Origin: CAVPHV01 sp963821095
GTDB lineage: Bacteria > Actinomycetota > Acidimicrobiia > Spongiisociales > UBA5794
NCBI GenBank assembly: GCA_963821095.1
Contig: CAWGCJ010000023.1
Span: 186,001-250,000 of the forward strand
Direction of reading: 5' to 3'
DNA length: 64,000 nucleotides
Shown here: positions 7,872 through 16,369 of the stretch, piece by piece
Numbering within the stretch: position 1 is the first letter of the stretch
How the letters are laid out: every line of letters begins with the position of its first letter
Translations under genes and position numbers: made by a program
The notes under the pieces: generated by a model
What the model saw: the letters and a program-made list of their open reading frames with translations, nothing else
What the model was told of the DNA's origin: nothing
Databases searched by the model: none

Positions 7872-8627
7872 ATGGACACGGATGTGACGATCATCGTCGC
7901 CGTCTTTGCTGGACTGGCGTCGTTCGTCTCGCCGTGCGTGCTACCGCTGTTGCCGGCTTACCTGAGCTTGATGACGGGCTACTCCGTCAACGAACTGACC
8001 GAAGGCGACGTATCGATGCGGCGTGTCGCCGGCAAGACCCTGCTGTTTGTGGCGGGCTTCACGTTTGTCTTTGTTGCGCTGGGGGCTGGGGCGACCACCG
8101 TCGGCAGATTCCTACTGCAGGAGCGCGGCGTGTTCCAGACCGTCGCCGGATGGCTTGTCGTGTTCATGGGGCTCTTCATTGCGATCACTGCCGTGTGGAA
8201 CCCAACCATGCTCATGCCGTTCATGAAGGACCGCAGAGTCGAGGTTCGACCGAGCCGCTTGGGCAACTTCGCTCCACCGGTCATGGGGGCGGCGTTTGCT
8301 TTCGGCTGGACTCCGTGCCTCGGTCCGTTTCTCGGAGCCACGCTGACCCTCGGCACCCAGACCGAAACCGTCGGCAGGGGGATGATGCTGCTCGCCTTCT
8401 ACTCGCTCGGGCTCGCCATACCGTTCATGCTCGCCGCCCTCGCCCTGGCCAAGGCCTTCTCAGCATTCGATCGCATCAAGCGGTACCTCACCCCGATCAG
8501 TGTTGTCTCGGGCCTGATGCTCGCCGCCTTCGGTTTTCTTCTGATCACCAATCAGCTCACCGTGCTCAACGCCTGGTTCAGCGATCTCCTCATCAAGATG
8601 GGTCTCGACAACCTGACTGAGATCTAG
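7872..8627 (+). CDS. ccdA: CcdA-type thiol-disulfide transmembrane protein
   Basis: 251 residues with six transmembrane helices. CcdA carries reducing equivalents across the membrane to apocytochrome c or other extracytoplasmic thiols. The two conserved Cys sit in SPCVLPLLPAYLS (about residue 22) and FGWTPCLGPFLGA (about residue 144), at the expected places in helices 1 and 4. ATG 7872 is chosen because the frame upstream only translates the 21-bp repeats, and a purine-rich GGGAAGAGGGG lies just before it. A c-type cytochrome lipoprotein at 13.4 kb is a possible client. Confidence 0.92.
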   Translation: MDTDVTIIVAVFAGLASFVSPCVLPLLPAYLSLMTGYSVNELTEGDVSMRRVAGKTLLFVAGFTFVFVALGAGATTVGRFLLQERGVFQTVAGWLVVFMGLFIAITAVWNPTMLMPFMKDRRVEVRPSRLGNFAPPVMGAAFAFGWTPCLGPFLGATLTLGTQTETVGRGMMLLAFYSLGLAIPFMLAALALAKAFSAFDRIKRYLTPISVVSGLMLAAFGFLLITNQLTVLNAWFSDLLIKMGLDNLTEI

Positions 8628-8636
8628 CTGGGACGA

Positions 8637-8655
8637 CCAAGGACGTTGTCCTTGG
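8637..8655 (+). terminator. terminator-like hairpin after ccdA
   Basis: Perfect 8-bp dyad CCAAGGAC-GTT-GTCCTTGG starting 10 bp after the ccdA stop. No T-run follows. Confidence 0.55.
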
Positions 8656-8741
8656 CGTGATGGTGTGATTGGTAGGTGATGAGGTGAGCTCTCCGAGCGA
8701 GATTGTGGGTGCCAAAGCTCACGTCTCGACAAGGAGGGCTC

Positions 8742-8900
8742 ATGTCATACGCTGGATCGCTGCACCCGAACGCGCCGGAGGGGCGGCGACGCATGTCCCG
8801 TTGTGTCCTTGATGATGGCTGGACCGGGCTGCCATTCGCCTCGGTGGACCGTCCACGGCCACCCCTGCGGGGCATCCGTGGACGGTCACAGCGAACCTGA
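8742..8900 (+). mobile_element. N-terminal fragment of an IS481-type transposase
   Basis: ATG 8742, preceded by AAGGAGG, opens a frame whose residues 11-28 (APEGRRRMSRCVLDDGWT) resemble the first helix of IS481-family transposases, usually written LTPxGRxRLxRCVxDDGW. The similarity stops right after DGW and the frame ends at 8900, so no helix-turn-helix or DDE domain remains. A possible matching C-terminal piece lies at 10742-10830 on the same strand, beyond the beta-propeller gene. Assigned from memory of the family only. Confidence 0.45.
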
Positions 8901-8901
8901 T

Positions 8902-10539
8902 TCAGCGATGCCGGTGGTGTCTGCCGCGCTTGCGGAACTTGTACACCTTGTTGACCCCATCGTCCGACACGTAGATGGCGCCATTGGAGCCGACGGCAAC
9001 GCCGGCCATGTTCCCGTAGGGGAAGAAGCCTTCGGGGACCCGGGCGGTGTAGTCAAGTCCAACGACAACGGCGGATATGTCGCCTGTCGCCAGATCGATC
9101 GCCGTCACTTGTTGGAGGCCCGTTTCCGCGACGAGAAGTCGGTCACCGTCGACGGCGAGACCCTCGGGCGACGCCAGGCCCGACGCCAGCAGGCTCGCGT
9201 CCGTGTCGGTAACGGCCCACACGTCGCCGGTCGCCCAATCGCCGACGTACAACGTGTGCCCGTCCGAGGCCAGCCCAAGCGGAACGAAGAGACCATCGAT
9301 CAACACCTCCGACGGATCTTCGGCGTTCACGACATTCCCAGCCGCCAGGTTGGCCGCCACCAGGGTGTCTCCGTGACGAATGGCGTTGGTCGGAATCCCA
9401 ACGCCCCTCGTGTCGAATAGGATCGCGCCAGTCGTCGGATCCATCACCTGCACGGAATTGGCGAACCCACTCGAGATGATCACGTTGTCGCCGTCCGCTG
9501 CCACCGTTGCGGCGCCGGCGAAGGCGGTTCCGGGTGGATCAAACCGATCGTAGAACGAGGTCGTCCATTTCTTGCGGTGGGACTCGAAGCCCCGCAACAC
9601 GAAGAAGTCGCCGACCCACACCGTTCCGTCCGGAGAGACGGCTACCCCACCAGGCAGACCAAAACCGGGCTTGCTCAGGGCCTTCACACGGTGGCCGATG
9701 CGGCGGATGATCTGGTTGTCGGCGCCGGCTGCGGTGTACAAATGGTCCCTGTCGCTGAAGGCCATATTGTCGAGCGTGCCTTCGATGTCGACCAGCACCT
9801 TACGGTCCCCACTAGCGAGATCGAGCTTCGAGACTGTTCCCTCTGCAAGGTCGACCACGTGCAACTCTCCCGAAGAATCGAACTTGACGGCCGTCGGAGC
9901 TCGGAAGCCGCTGGCGACTGTTGTGCTGCCCACGGGCACAGCAGCATCCACGTCGATTTTGACGATTTCGCCGGTGAACTGTGATGGGGCGTAGAGATGG
10001 CCATCCGGTCCGAAGTCGAACCCGTTGATGTTCAGGCTCTCGTCCAGGAGTATCGGCGGATCTTCCAGATCGGCGTCGACTTCGTAGAGACCCGAGCCCA
10101 AGAAGAGCCGCCCCACGAACAGGCGTCCATCGTCTGACATGGTGATCGGGTTCACCCCCGGTCCGACCATCTGCTTCTGGAAGGTACCGTCGGGCTTGAG
10201 CATCCCCACGTTGCCGGTGAGGATCTCGGTCCAGTAGATCGTGCCGTCGTCGGTGATGAAGAGGTCGTCGGGACCGGAAACGCCCCTCTCGGGGCCGATA
10301 CGGTCGAGCACCCGGCCGCTGCGCGGATGGTGCACCGTGATCTCGTCACCGCCCACGCTGGCCGCGTACACGTTGCCGTCGACCGGCGACACATAGATGC
10401 CGTTGATCCCGTTCGTCGCTGCGGAGCGCCCCACTTCCTTTCCCTGTCTGACGTCGAACGGCTCGGCGTTTCCCTTCGCCTGAACCGGCGCCGCCACTGC
10501 CAACAGCAGCGCAACCGCAACAATGAGTCGGATTCGCAT
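8902..10539 (-). CDS. secreted NHL/SMP-30-like beta-propeller protein
   Basis: 545 residues from ATG 10539, which has GGGAG 6 nt upstream. Residues 1-21 (MRIRLIVAVALLLAVAAPVQA) form a Sec signal peptide. The rest is a series of roughly 40-residue repeats of the type GxxYVSPDGxVYxxxxxxxxI, as in NHL or gluconolactonase-like propellers, possibly two propellers in tandem. The C-terminus is basic (KFRKRGRHHRHR). No catalytic metal site can be assigned. Such proteins bind ligands or act as lactonases or lyases outside the cell. It is isolated, between two transposase-like scraps, suggesting insertion or mobilisation. Confidence 0.8.
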   Translation of the reverse strand: MRIRLIVAVALLLAVAAPVQAKGNAEPFDVRQGKEVGRSAATNGINGIYVSPVDGNVYAASVGGDEITVHHPRSGRVLDRIGPERGVSGPDDLFITDDGTIYWTEILTGNVGMLKPDGTFQKQMVGPGVNPITMSDDGRLFVGRLFLGSGLYEVDADLEDPPILLDESLNINGFDFGPDGHLYAPSQFTGEIVKIDVDAAVPVGSTTVASGFRAPTAVKFDSSGELHVVDLAEGTVSKLDLASGDRKVLVDIEGTLDNMAFSDRDHLYTAAGADNQIIRRIGHRVKALSKPGFGLPGGVAVSPDGTVWVGDFFVLRGFESHRKKWTTSFYDRFDPPGTAFAGAATVAADGDNVIISSGFANSVQVMDPTTGAILFDTRGVGIPTNAIRHGDTLVAANLAAGNVVNAEDPSEVLIDGLFVPLGLASDGHTLYVGDWATGDVWAVTDTDASLLASGLASPEGLAVDGDRLLVAETGLQQVTAIDLATGDISAVVVGLDYTARVPEGFFPYGNMAGVAVGSNGAIYVSDDGVNKVYKFRKRGRHHRHR

Positions 10540-10741
10540 TGGTTCTCCCTCAATAGATGGCCCCCAACTTCCTCCGAACCTACTCATCCCAATAGTCGGT
10601 TGGGGAGAAAAAAACTGTGACGCGCTCTCGCCTCTGCAGTCGCTGTCGCCGAGTGTCGGCGGTTGCGTGCGCTGGCCTTTTCATCCGATTGGAGTCATCG
10701 GCCACATCCGACCCTGAATCTCAGAGACTCGACGCACCCAG

Positions 10742-10830
10742 GCCTACACCGGCTGCATCGACTTCTACAATCACCACAGATCCCTCGGTTGGGCCACACC
10801 CACCTGTACCCCAAGGACAACCTCTCGCGA
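10742..10830 (+). mobile_element. possible C-terminal fragment of an IS481/IS3-type transposase
   Basis: The frame from 10742 reads AYTGCIDFYNHHRSLGWATPT, which resembles the end of the DDE integrase core of IS481/IS3 transposases (FYNHHRPHxxLG, then a Pro-rich tail). A one-base shift near 10810 continues with YPKDNLS. It has no start codon and is clearly broken. The remaining 10540-10741 stretch holds nothing I can assign, and the trpE promoter follows. Confidence 0.4.
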
Positions 10831-10868
10831 TGCACACCCAGGCGGCCGTTCGGCGGCGCCGCACCGTC

Positions 10869-10874
10869 TACGCT
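10869..10874 (+). promoter_or_regulatory. -10 box, leaderless promoter of trpE
   Basis: TACGCT lies 6 nt before ATG 10881. The absence of a leader argues against trp attenuation here. Confidence 0.5.
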
Positions 10875-10880
10875 CCCGTG

Positions 10881-12386
10881 ATGCAACCGACCCCATCTCG
10901 CGAGCAGTTTCTCGAGCTTGCCGCCCGGCATCCCGTCGTGCCGGTCTCGGTTGAGGTCCTCGGTGATCGTGAGACGGCGGTGTCGGTCTTCGAGAAACTC
11001 GTCGGCGCCGGCGACGGCTTCCTGCTCGAGTCGGTTGAGGGCGGTGAGCGTTGGGCCCGGTGGTCGTTTGTCGGCTGGCAGCCGGAGTTCACGCTCATGG
11101 CCGGCAACGGGATATCACAGCTCGAAGGGTCCGACCTCGAGGTGCCCCCCGGAGACCCTCTGGAGGTGCTCGAAGCGATGGTGGGGCGCTACCACACTCC
11201 GACTGCCGAAGAACTCGGATTGGCTGAGCAACTCCCACCGCTCTATGCCGGGGCGGTCGGCTATCTCGCCTACGACGCGGTCCGCCACGTCGAAAGCCTG
11301 CCCAACCGTCCCGCCGACGACCGGGGCCTGCCGGAGATGATCTGGCAGTTCGTTGGGTTTCTGGCCGCCGTTGATCGCTTCCGTCAGACGATCCGGCTGG
11401 TCCGCAACGTGTTCGTCGGCGACGATCCCGCAGCGCAATACGACGCGGCCGTTGCCGAGTTGAGCGAAACCGTCGCCGCGCTGGGTCGCGACGGTGCCTA
11501 TCCGACCGCAGCTCGCCCCGCGTTCTCGGCTCGCCCCGAGGCCCGCTCTAACCTCACCCGAGCCGAGTTCGAGACCACGGTGCAATCGTGTATCGAGTAC
11601 ATCAGAGCCGGAGACGCATTCCAGATCGTGCCCTCGCTTCGGCTCGAGGTCGACTTTGGCGGTGACCCCTTCGAGGTCTACCGGGCGCTGCGTTTGGTGA
11701 ACCCGTCCCCCTTCCTCTTCTTCGTTCGCCATTCCGGGACGGCCATCGTCGGCGCCTCGCCCGAACTGATGACCCGCGCTCGCGACGGTCGCGCCTTCAG
11801 CCGCCCCATTGCCGGGACCAGGCCGCGCGGCGCCACGCCGGATGAGGACGCCGCGCTTGCCCAGGAACTCCTCGATGACCCCAAGGAGCGGGCCGAGCAC
11901 GTGATGCTGGTTGACCTGGCCCGCAACGATCTGGGCCGGGTGTGTGAGTTCGGTTCGGTGACCGTTGACGAACTGATGGTGGTAGAGCGCTACTCGCACG
12001 TGATGCACATCGTGTCCGGGGTGTCGGGTGACCTGCGACCAGGGGTGGGTGCGGTCGACCTGCTGCGGGCGACGTTTCCCCATGGAACAGTTTCGGGCGC
12101 TCCCAAGGTCAGGGCAATGGAAATCATCGATGAGCTGGAACCGACGGCGCGTGGCCCGTATGCCGGTGCCGTCGGATATGTCGACTTCAGCGGCAATGTC
12201 GATACTGCGATCGCGCTGCGCACCCTCGTCATTGCGGCCGGGAAGGCGTGGGTCCAGGCCGGTGCCGGCATCGTCGCCGACTCGGATCCGGCCGCCGAAT
12301 ACCAAGAGTGCCTCAACAAGGCGGCGGCTGCACTGGCGGCCGTTGCCGCCGCAGCAGCATTGTCGGGCGATGAGTCACCGGCGTGA
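10881..12386 (+). CDS. trpE: anthranilate synthase component I
   Basis: 501 residues. TrpE converts chorismate to anthranilate using ammonia from TrpG. The N-terminal domain contains LLESVEGGERWARWSFVG (residues about 45-62), including the tryptophan feedback region LLES. The chorismate-binding half has IVGASPELMTR, PIAGTRPRG, HVMLVDLARNDLGRVC and the end GAGIVADSDPAAEYQE, all diagnostic. ATG 10881 is preferred over an in-frame GTG at 10878 because of its spacing from the TACGCT box. The stop overlaps the next gene (GTGA). The glutaminase subunit trpG is not in the window. Confidence 0.95.
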   Translation: MQPTPSREQFLELAARHPVVPVSVEVLGDRETAVSVFEKLVGAGDGFLLESVEGGERWARWSFVGWQPEFTLMAGNGISQLEGSDLEVPPGDPLEVLEAMVGRYHTPTAEELGLAEQLPPLYAGAVGYLAYDAVRHVESLPNRPADDRGLPEMIWQFVGFLAAVDRFRQTIRLVRNVFVGDDPAAQYDAAVAELSETVAALGRDGAYPTAARPAFSARPEARSNLTRAEFETTVQSCIEYIRAGDAFQIVPSLRLEVDFGGDPFEVYRALRLVNPSPFLFFVRHSGTAIVGASPELMTRARDGRAFSRPIAGTRPRGATPDEDAALAQELLDDPKERAEHVMLVDLARNDLGRVCEFGSVTVDELMVVERYSHVMHIVSGVSGDLRPGVGAVDLLRATFPHGTVSGAPKVRAMEIIDELEPTARGPYAGAVGYVDFSGNVDTAIALRTLVIAAGKAWVQAGAGIVADSDPAAEYQECLNKAAAALAAVAAAAALSGDESPA

Positions 12387-13360
12387 CGACCCAACCCCAA
12401 AGCCATGGTGATGTCACCGGCGAGTACCTGGCGTTGCGTACGGGAGCCGGGGTGGTGTCCGGAGCTCATGAGATCGTGTGGGTGCGGGGAGCCGACACTA
12501 TCGGATTTCTCGATGGCCTCCTCAGCCAAGCGATCGCGCCGATCGAGCTTGGCCGGGTGGAGCGGACGCTGCTGTTGTCACCGCAAGGGAAGTTGCGAGC
12601 GACGGGATGGCTGTTGCGGGGCGAAGACGAGGTCGGGATCGTCGTCGATGCCGGCCGGGCCGAGGTCGTGGCCGGCGATCTGGCCCGGTTCAAGATTCGG
12701 GTCGAGGCGACGATCGAGGTCGAGGTTCGTGCCGTACTCGATGTCATCGGACCCGACGCCTGGTCGGTCGTTGCCGATCTCGGTGGTGGGGGATCCGATC
12801 CGGAACTCTGGCGACGCACTCCCGACGGGACGGTGGTGGCGCCGCTTCCATTCGGGCGGGTCGACCTGCCCCGGTTCATCGTGGTGGCGGCCGCGGGCGT
12901 CGTTGAGTCCGGTGCTCGCCGGGTCGGGACGCTGGCTCACGATGCGGTCAGGATCGAGGCTGGCGAACCTCTCATGGGTATCGACATCGACGAAGCAACC
13001 ATCCCGCAGGAAGCCGACGTTGTCGATGGTGCGGTCGACTTCACCAAAGGCTGCTACCTGGGCCAGGAACTGGTGGCACGGATCGACTCGCGCGGTCGGG
13101 TCAATCGCCGTCTCCGTGGACTGGCGCTACGCGCCAACGTGCTGCCCCCGCTTGGCGCCACTCTGATTGCCTCCGGGGGCGCTGAAGTGGGGACGATCAC
13201 TTCGCTGGCGGAATCGCTCGAACTTCGCGCCCCCGTCGCCCTCGCTCTGGTGCGCCGCGAGGTGGCGCCCGGCGACGAAGTGACCATTCAATGGGGGCAG
13301 GGAGCAACGCCGGCTGGGGTGTACGAACTGCCGCTCGACCGGTTCGGTGCAGGCGGATAG
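12383..13360 (+). CDS. ygfZ: YgfZ/GcvT-like folate-binding protein
   Basis: 325 residues with a GTG start overlapping the trpE stop. The family signature K-G-C-Y-x-G-Q-E is present as KGCYLGQELVAR near residue 215. An N-terminal aminomethyltransferase-like fold (VWVRGADTIGFLDGLLSQ) precedes it. YgfZ/IBA57 proteins bind folate and help maintain iron-sulphur enzymes. It is translationally coupled to trpE but has no known role in tryptophan synthesis. Confidence 0.88.
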   Translation: MTTQPQSHGDVTGEYLALRTGAGVVSGAHEIVWVRGADTIGFLDGLLSQAIAPIELGRVERTLLLSPQGKLRATGWLLRGEDEVGIVVDAGRAEVVAGDLARFKIRVEATIEVEVRAVLDVIGPDAWSVVADLGGGGSDPELWRRTPDGTVVAPLPFGRVDLPRFIVVAAAGVVESGARRVGTLAHDAVRIEAGEPLMGIDIDEATIPQEADVVDGAVDFTKGCYLGQELVARIDSRGRVNRRLRGLALRANVLPPLGATLIASGGAEVGTITSLAESLELRAPVALALVRREVAPGDEVTIQWGQGATPAGVYELPLDRFGAGG

Positions 13361-13400
13361 GAGGGTCCCGTCCGGATATGGCGTACCGGATTCAGTCTCC

Positions 13401-13406
13401 TAGTCT
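13401..13406 (+). promoter_or_regulatory. -10 box, leaderless promoter of the cytochrome gene
   Basis: TAGTCT lies 7 nt before ATG 13414. Confidence 0.45.
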
Positions 13407-13413
13407 CCCCGCG

Positions 13414-13764
13414 ATGCGGCACCTCCTCCTGGTCGGTTTCTTGGGTATCGCCCTGATTGCCACGGCATGCGGCGAGTCCACCGAGGGCAAGTACGACGCC
13501 GACCTCTATCGGGCTGCCTGTGCCCGCTGTCACGGCGACGAGGGGCAGGGGGGCCGCGGCCCTGCGATTGGAACTGCGGATTCGAACGCGGCTCTGGTGC
13601 TGACCGACGACCAGATCCGAGGGGTCATTCGGGTCGGGCCGGGCCGGATGCCGGCGTGGCCCCAGCTCAGCGACGACCAGGTTGACAGCCTCGTCGACCA
13701 CCTGCGCCTGCTCCAAGGCGGGGAGGAGCCCTGCGTCGAGGAAGAGCCGGTCTGTGATTTCTGA
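13414..13764 (+). CDS. c-type cytochrome lipoprotein
   Basis: 116 residues. A lipoprotein signal (MRHLLLVGFLGIALIATAC) puts the lipidated Cys at residue 19, anchoring it outside the membrane. The single haem site CARCH lies near residue 35, and the distal Met ligand is in GRMPAWP near residue 79, giving a small class I monohaem cytochrome. The tail has a Cys pair (EEPCVEEEPVCDF). ATG 13414 is chosen over longer frames because of the signal peptide and promoter spacing. It is probably an electron carrier and a possible client of the CcdA at 7.9 kb. Confidence 0.88.
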   Translation: MRHLLLVGFLGIALIATACGESTEGKYDADLYRAACARCHGDEGQGGRGPAIGTADSNAALVLTDDQIRGVIRVGPGRMPAWPQLSDDQVDSLVDHLRLLQGGEEPCVEEEPVCDF

Positions 13765-13773
13765 CCGCTGCCG

Positions 13774-13790
13774 GTGAGGGTCGCCCTCAC
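13774..13790 (+). terminator. terminator-like hairpin after the cytochrome gene
   Basis: GTGAGGG-TCG-CCCTCAC, a perfect 7-bp stem with a 3-nt loop, lies 10 bp after the stop and just before the trpC promoter. No T-run. Confidence 0.45.
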
Positions 13791-13806
13791 AGCGCCGGCG
13801 GCGGGC

Positions 13807-13812
13807 GATAAT
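13807..13812 (+). promoter_or_regulatory. -10 box, leaderless promoter of trpC
   Basis: GATAAT lies 6 nt before ATG 13819, so trpCFBA can be transcribed apart from trpE. Confidence 0.5.
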
Positions 13813-13818
13813 CATCCA

Positions 13819-14589
13819 ATGCTCGAGCAGATCATTGCATCGACCCGCAACCGGGTGGCGGGGTTGCAGGCCCAAAGCGACACATTGCAGGTCGCCGCCA
13901 CGGAGGCGCCGGCCCCACGTTCGCTGGCCGCGGCATTGCGGACCCCGGGGCTGGCCGTCATCGCCGAGATCAAGCGCCGATCACCGTCGGCGGGGCAGAT
14001 CGCCCCAGACCTCGACGCCCCGTCTCAGGCGATGCGCTACGTGCGGGGCGGCGCGGCGGCAATCTCCGTGCTGACCGAGCCCGAGTACTTCGGCGGCTCG
14101 TTGGCCGACCTTGGGGAGGTACGAGCTGCGGTGCCGGTACCCGTGCTCCGCAAGGACTTCGTCCTCGACCCTGTGCAGGTTTGGGAGGGGCGCGCTGCCG
14201 GTGCCGACGCCGTCTTGCTCATCGTTGCTGCGCTCGACCCCTCCGAGCTGGCCGAGTTGCTCGCCGCCGTTGCGACGACGGGGATGGAGGCGCTGGTCGA
14301 GGCGCACACCGCGCCGGAGGTCGAAACCGCAGTTGCCGCCGGAGCCGAGATCATCGGAGTGAACAACCGTGACCTCGCCACCTTCGTCACCGATCTTGCC
14401 GTTGCCGAGGGCATCGCCCCATCGATTCCCCGCGGCCTCGTTACCGTCGCGGAGAGCGGGGTGAGCTCGGTCGCCGGCGCCGCACGGATGGCTGCGGCGG
14501 GCTACGACGCCATCCTGGTTGGGGAAGCCGCGGTCCGTAGTGCCGACCCAGGAGCCTTCATCGTTGAGCTACGGGAGGCCGGCCGATGA
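13819..14589 (+). CDS. trpC: indole-3-glycerol phosphate synthase
   Basis: 256 residues, a single TIM barrel. It converts CdRP to indole-3-glycerol phosphate. Signature segments are VIAEIKRRSPSAG (catalytic Lys), ISVLTEPEYFGGS, VPVLRKDFVLDPVQV (catalytic Lys) and IIGVNNRDLATF, all intact. ATG 13819 gives the expected N-terminus MLEQIIASTRNRV. The stop overlaps trpF (ATGA). It is the first gene of a tightly coupled trpC-F-B-A run. Confidence 0.96.
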   Translation: MLEQIIASTRNRVAGLQAQSDTLQVAATEAPAPRSLAAALRTPGLAVIAEIKRRSPSAGQIAPDLDAPSQAMRYVRGGAAAISVLTEPEYFGGSLADLGEVRAAVPVPVLRKDFVLDPVQVWEGRAAGADAVLLIVAALDPSELAELLAAVATTGMEALVEAHTAPEVETAVAAGAEIIGVNNRDLATFVTDLAVAEGIAPSIPRGLVTVAESGVSSVAGAARMAAAGYDAILVGEAAVRSADPGAFIVELREAGR

Positions 14590-15188
14590 CGTGGGTCAAG
14601 GTGTGTGGATTGACCCGTCGCGAAGACGTTGAAGCTGCCGTTGCGGCGGGAGCCGACGCCGTTGGGTTTGTGATCGCCTCGGAGTCGCCGCGGCGCACCG
14701 CCCCCGCAGCGGTCGCAGAGATGGCTGCCGGGATCGATGCGGTCCGGGTCCTGGTCACCGTCGACCTCGAACCGGCTGCGCTCATCGAAGCCGTCGCCGT
14801 TGCCGGAGTCGACGGGGTGCAGCCGCACGGCCGCCACAGTGACCTCGCCGCGACAACGGCGCGAGACCTCGGCTTGTTCGTGTTGCGGCCGGTTGCGGTG
14901 CGGGACTTTCTTGACCTTCCGGCGCTGCCCTCGGAGGTGATTCCGCTGCTCGACACCTATCGTCCGGGCCGCCACGGCGGCACCGGGGAGACGTTCGACT
15001 GGGAACTCGCAGAGCGGGTGCCCGGGCCATTCGTCATGGCCGGGGGATTGGGGCCTGACAATGTCGCCGCTGCGGTGCGAGCCGTGCAGCCCTGGGGCGT
15101 CGACGCATCGAGCCGTCTGGAGGCTGCAATTGGGATCAAGGACCACGGTAAGGTGACCGCCTTCGTGCGAGAGGCCAAGCAGGCGTGA
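14586..15188 (+). CDS. trpF: phosphoribosylanthranilate isomerase
   Basis: 200 residues. It catalyses the Amadori rearrangement of phosphoribosylanthranilate to CdRP. The family N-terminus VKVCGLTRREDVEAA carries the catalytic Cys, and the conserved Asp sits in GVDASSRLE near the C-terminus. AGGLGPDNV is the phosphate-binding loop. ATGA overlap with trpC and GTGA overlap with trpB show translational coupling. Confidence 0.95.
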   Translation: MTWVKVCGLTRREDVEAAVAAGADAVGFVIASESPRRTAPAAVAEMAAGIDAVRVLVTVDLEPAALIEAVAVAGVDGVQPHGRHSDLAATTARDLGLFVLRPVAVRDFLDLPALPSEVIPLLDTYRPGRHGGTGETFDWELAERVPGPFVMAGGLGPDNVAAAVRAVQPWGVDASSRLEAAIGIKDHGKVTAFVREAKQA

Positions 15189-16369
15189 ACGCCATCAATC
15201 CTGATGAACGCGGTCGCTTCGGCGACTACGGCGGTCGCTACGCGCCGGAGACTCTCATGCCCGCCCTGCTCGACCTCGAGGCCGCATTCACCGCCGCATG
15301 GGCCGACCCCGAATTCCATCGCGAGTTTGAGGCACTGCTGGCGGATTACGTGGGTCGCCCGACCCCCGTCTACCGCGCCGCCCGACTCTCCGCCGACCTC
15401 GGGATCAATCTGCTGCTCAAGCGAGAGGACCTCGCTCATACCGGGGCACACAAGATCAACAACACCATCGGACAGGCGCTGCTGGCTAAGCGCATCGGCA
15501 AACCGCGGGTTATCGCCGAGACCGGGGCCGGACAACACGGGGTAGCTACCGCAACGGCCTGCGCGCTGCTGGGGCTCGACTGCGTCGTCTACATGGGCGC
15601 GGTCGACATCGACCGTCAATCACTCAACGTGTATCGGATGAAGCTGCTCGGTGCCGAGGTGGTGCCGGTGACCAAGGGTCCCGGCACGCTCAAGGACGCC
15701 GTCTCCGAAGCGATGCGCGAGTGGGTCGCCAGCGTCGAGACGACGCACTACATCATCGGCTCGGTGGTCGGCCCCCATCCGTTCCCCCTGATGGTCCGAG
15801 AGTTTCAACGGGTGATCGGCGAAGAACTGCAAGAGCAGCTCGACGGCGCCTCGCTGGCGACAGCCGAGGCCGACGTCATCGTGGCATGCGTCGGCGGCGG
15901 GTCGAACGCCATGGGCATCTTCGCCCCATACGCGGGAAGCGACGTTGAGCTCGTTGGGGTTGAAGCCGCCGGCTACGGCCTCGAGACCGGCAAACACGGG
16001 GCGTCGCTGGTCGCCGGTTCGCCGGGGGTCATCCACGGATCCCGCACCTACTTGCTGCAAGACGACCAGGGCCAGGTCATCGAGGCCCACTCGGTGTCGG
16101 CCGGGTTGGACTACCCGGGCGTTGGCCCTGAGCACTCGTACTACAAGGACTCGGGGATGGCCCGCTACGAGTCGGTCACCGACGCCGAGGCTCTCGAGGC
16201 CTTCCACCTCTTGTGTCGAACCGAAGGGATCATCCCGGCGCTCGAGTCGGCCCACGGGCTGGCGTGGATCGTCCGCGAGGCCGAGGCGCTGGCCGGCAAG
16301 ACGGTGGTCCTCAACCTTTCCGGTCGAGGCGACAAGGACGTCCAGGAAGTCGCAGCCCTCGATGACTGA
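15185..16369 (+). CDS. trpB: tryptophan synthase beta chain
   Basis: 394 residues, normal for TrpB1. It condenses indole and serine using PLP. The PLP lysine is in HTGAHKINN (about residue 89). GAGQHGVATA is the carboxylate-binding loop and GGGSNAMG the phosphate loop. The GTG start overlaps the trpF stop. It ends with an 8-bp overlap into trpA, fitting the alpha2-beta2 complex stoichiometry. Confidence 0.97.
   Translation: MNAINPDERGRFGDYGGRYAPETLMPALLDLEAAFTAAWADPEFHREFEALLADYVGRPTPVYRAARLSADLGINLLLKREDLAHTGAHKINNTIGQALLAKRIGKPRVIAETGAGQHGVATATACALLGLDCVVYMGAVDIDRQSLNVYRMKLLGAEVVPVTKGPGTLKDAVSEAMREWVASVETTHYIIGSVVGPHPFPLMVREFQRVIGEELQEQLDGASLATAEADVIVACVGGGSNAMGIFAPYAGSDVELVGVEAAGYGLETGKHGASLVAGSPGVIHGSRTYLLQDDQGQVIEAHSVSAGLDYPGVGPEHSYYKDSGMARYESVTDAEALEAFHLLCRTEGIIPALESAHGLAWIVREAEALAGKTVVLNLSGRGDKDVQEVAALDD

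Noticed and set aside
10617..10880. trpE starting at 10617, or a trp leader peptide
   Set aside because: No Trp-rich short ORF or attenuator hairpins. The segment holds a transposase scrap, and the promoter box fits ATG 10881.
13288..13875. 195-codon minus-strand frame opposite the cytochrome gene
   Set aside because: It is antisense to a cytochrome with a signal peptide, haem motif and promoter, and has no recognisable domain.
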